This document shows positions 63,351 to 64,000 of a stretch of 64,000 bases of DNA, piece by piece. A program made the translations under genes and the position numbers. This DNA comes from Latrodectus hesperus (taxonomy: Eukaryota; Arthropoda; Arachnida; Araneae; Theridiidae). The stretch is from assembly GCA_037975125.1 (NCBI GenBank), contig CM075858.1, positions 71,142,542-71,206,541 of the forward strand. The letters are read 5' to 3'. Numbering within the stretch: position 1 is the first letter of the stretch; every line of letters starts with the position of its first letter. Below the pieces are notes generated by a model. It searched no databases, was not told the DNA's origin, and worked only from the letters and a program-made list of their open reading frames with translations.

Positions 63351-64000
63351 AATACAACAAGAACAACTACTGGGTTAGTCATAAGTTTTAGAGTATATTA
63401 TTTCTATCTGGAACTGACTAAACTAAAAATGTCTCTGTTAACAGGATCATATTTTGAATGGCAATTCCATAAAAAAATTTCTTAAATAAAGAATGATAAA
63501 TAAATATAACTTGCTCTGTATTTAAACTGTAGCTAGTTTTAGTATTGCTATGGAAATTTCATTCTAATTTATTAATTACTCTGAAAAATTAAAAATCTTA
63601 AGCTTATTTATGCAATTTTTTAGTTATTAGTTGTATTGAAAATGATAAACACATAAAAAGAGAATAATTTGTTGTACATTTTCAGAAGTTAGCAGCCTGT
63701 GTAAAAGTGAATACTTTTTTAAATGATATGAAATATTCAATATATGTCTAGAAATACATTAATATAATTTATTTGAAAACTATAAGGATTTATTAAAGGT
63801 TTGATTAATGGTACTTTTACATTTCTTTAATAATATAACATAAAATATCTATTTAATGTTCCCACTTCAAAAATCCAAAAAGTGATAGTTGGTTTTACGT
63901 TAATGTCACTTTAAATGAACTTTGGCATTAGATATTACGGATCTCATGAAAATAATCTAGATCCATCACACCTAGACAAACTTTTCACTCAATCAATGTA
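63351..64000. other. AT-rich DNA at window end
   Basis: No feature recognised. Confidence 0.6.

Overview
This is a eukaryotic nuclear window: AT-rich throughout, with spliceosomal introns, microsatellites and a dense load of transposons. The transposon mix (Jockey-type LINEs whose first ORF carries zinc knuckles, LINEs with an RNase H domain, a ZBED-type hAT, Tc1, tRNA-derived SINEs) and the one recognisable host gene suggest an arthropod, most likely a chelicerate and plausibly a spider. That placement is inference; no rRNA or mitochondrial marker is present.

Layout. 1-11026: AT-rich non-coding DNA with diverged SINE copies and, at about 9240-9580, a CpG-richer patch that may be a promoter or 5' exon. 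11027-32422: one plus-strand gene. I assembled nine coding exons whose GT/AG splice sites and phases all agree, giving one 4203-nt reading frame (1400 residues): signal peptide, Cys-rich ectodomain, one transmembrane helix (about 225-247), and a roughly 1150-residue low-complexity cytoplasmic tail with two PPLPPP motifs and a natural eight-histidine run. My best identification is a homologue of Drosophila shavenoid, an actin-associated protein of cuticular hair formation; the name is less certain than the gene model. Its introns hold SINEs and a 255-bp MITE with clear target-site duplications. 33630-34032: a very recent direct duplication of 286 bp of the last exon, with a fold-back hairpin at its right edge.

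34000-40500: degraded retroelement pieces, a second MITE copy and three long microsatellites, (TA)54, (GT)61 and (CT)14. 40500-59160: a transposon graveyard with a readable order of insertion. An old plus-strand LINE (LINE C) was interrupted by a hAT element (48322-51252, 8-bp target duplication) and separately by a full-length minus-strand Jockey-type LINE (LINE A, 51539-56460, 12-bp target duplication). Removing LINE A and one target copy restores the LINE C reading frame. Other remnants are a Tc1 transposase end inside an RNase H-bearing LINE, and a second 3'-truncated relative of LINE A. 59397-59670: a diverged minisatellite with a period near 58 bp. 60560-62470: an old tandem duplication of about 940 bp. 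The right end holds one weak candidate exon.

I see no CRISPR array, operon, rRNA or intact tRNA gene, and nothing I would defend as a new biological system. The strongest leads are the shavenoid-like gene model, the recent exon-fragment duplication with its fold-back signature, and the nested transposons.
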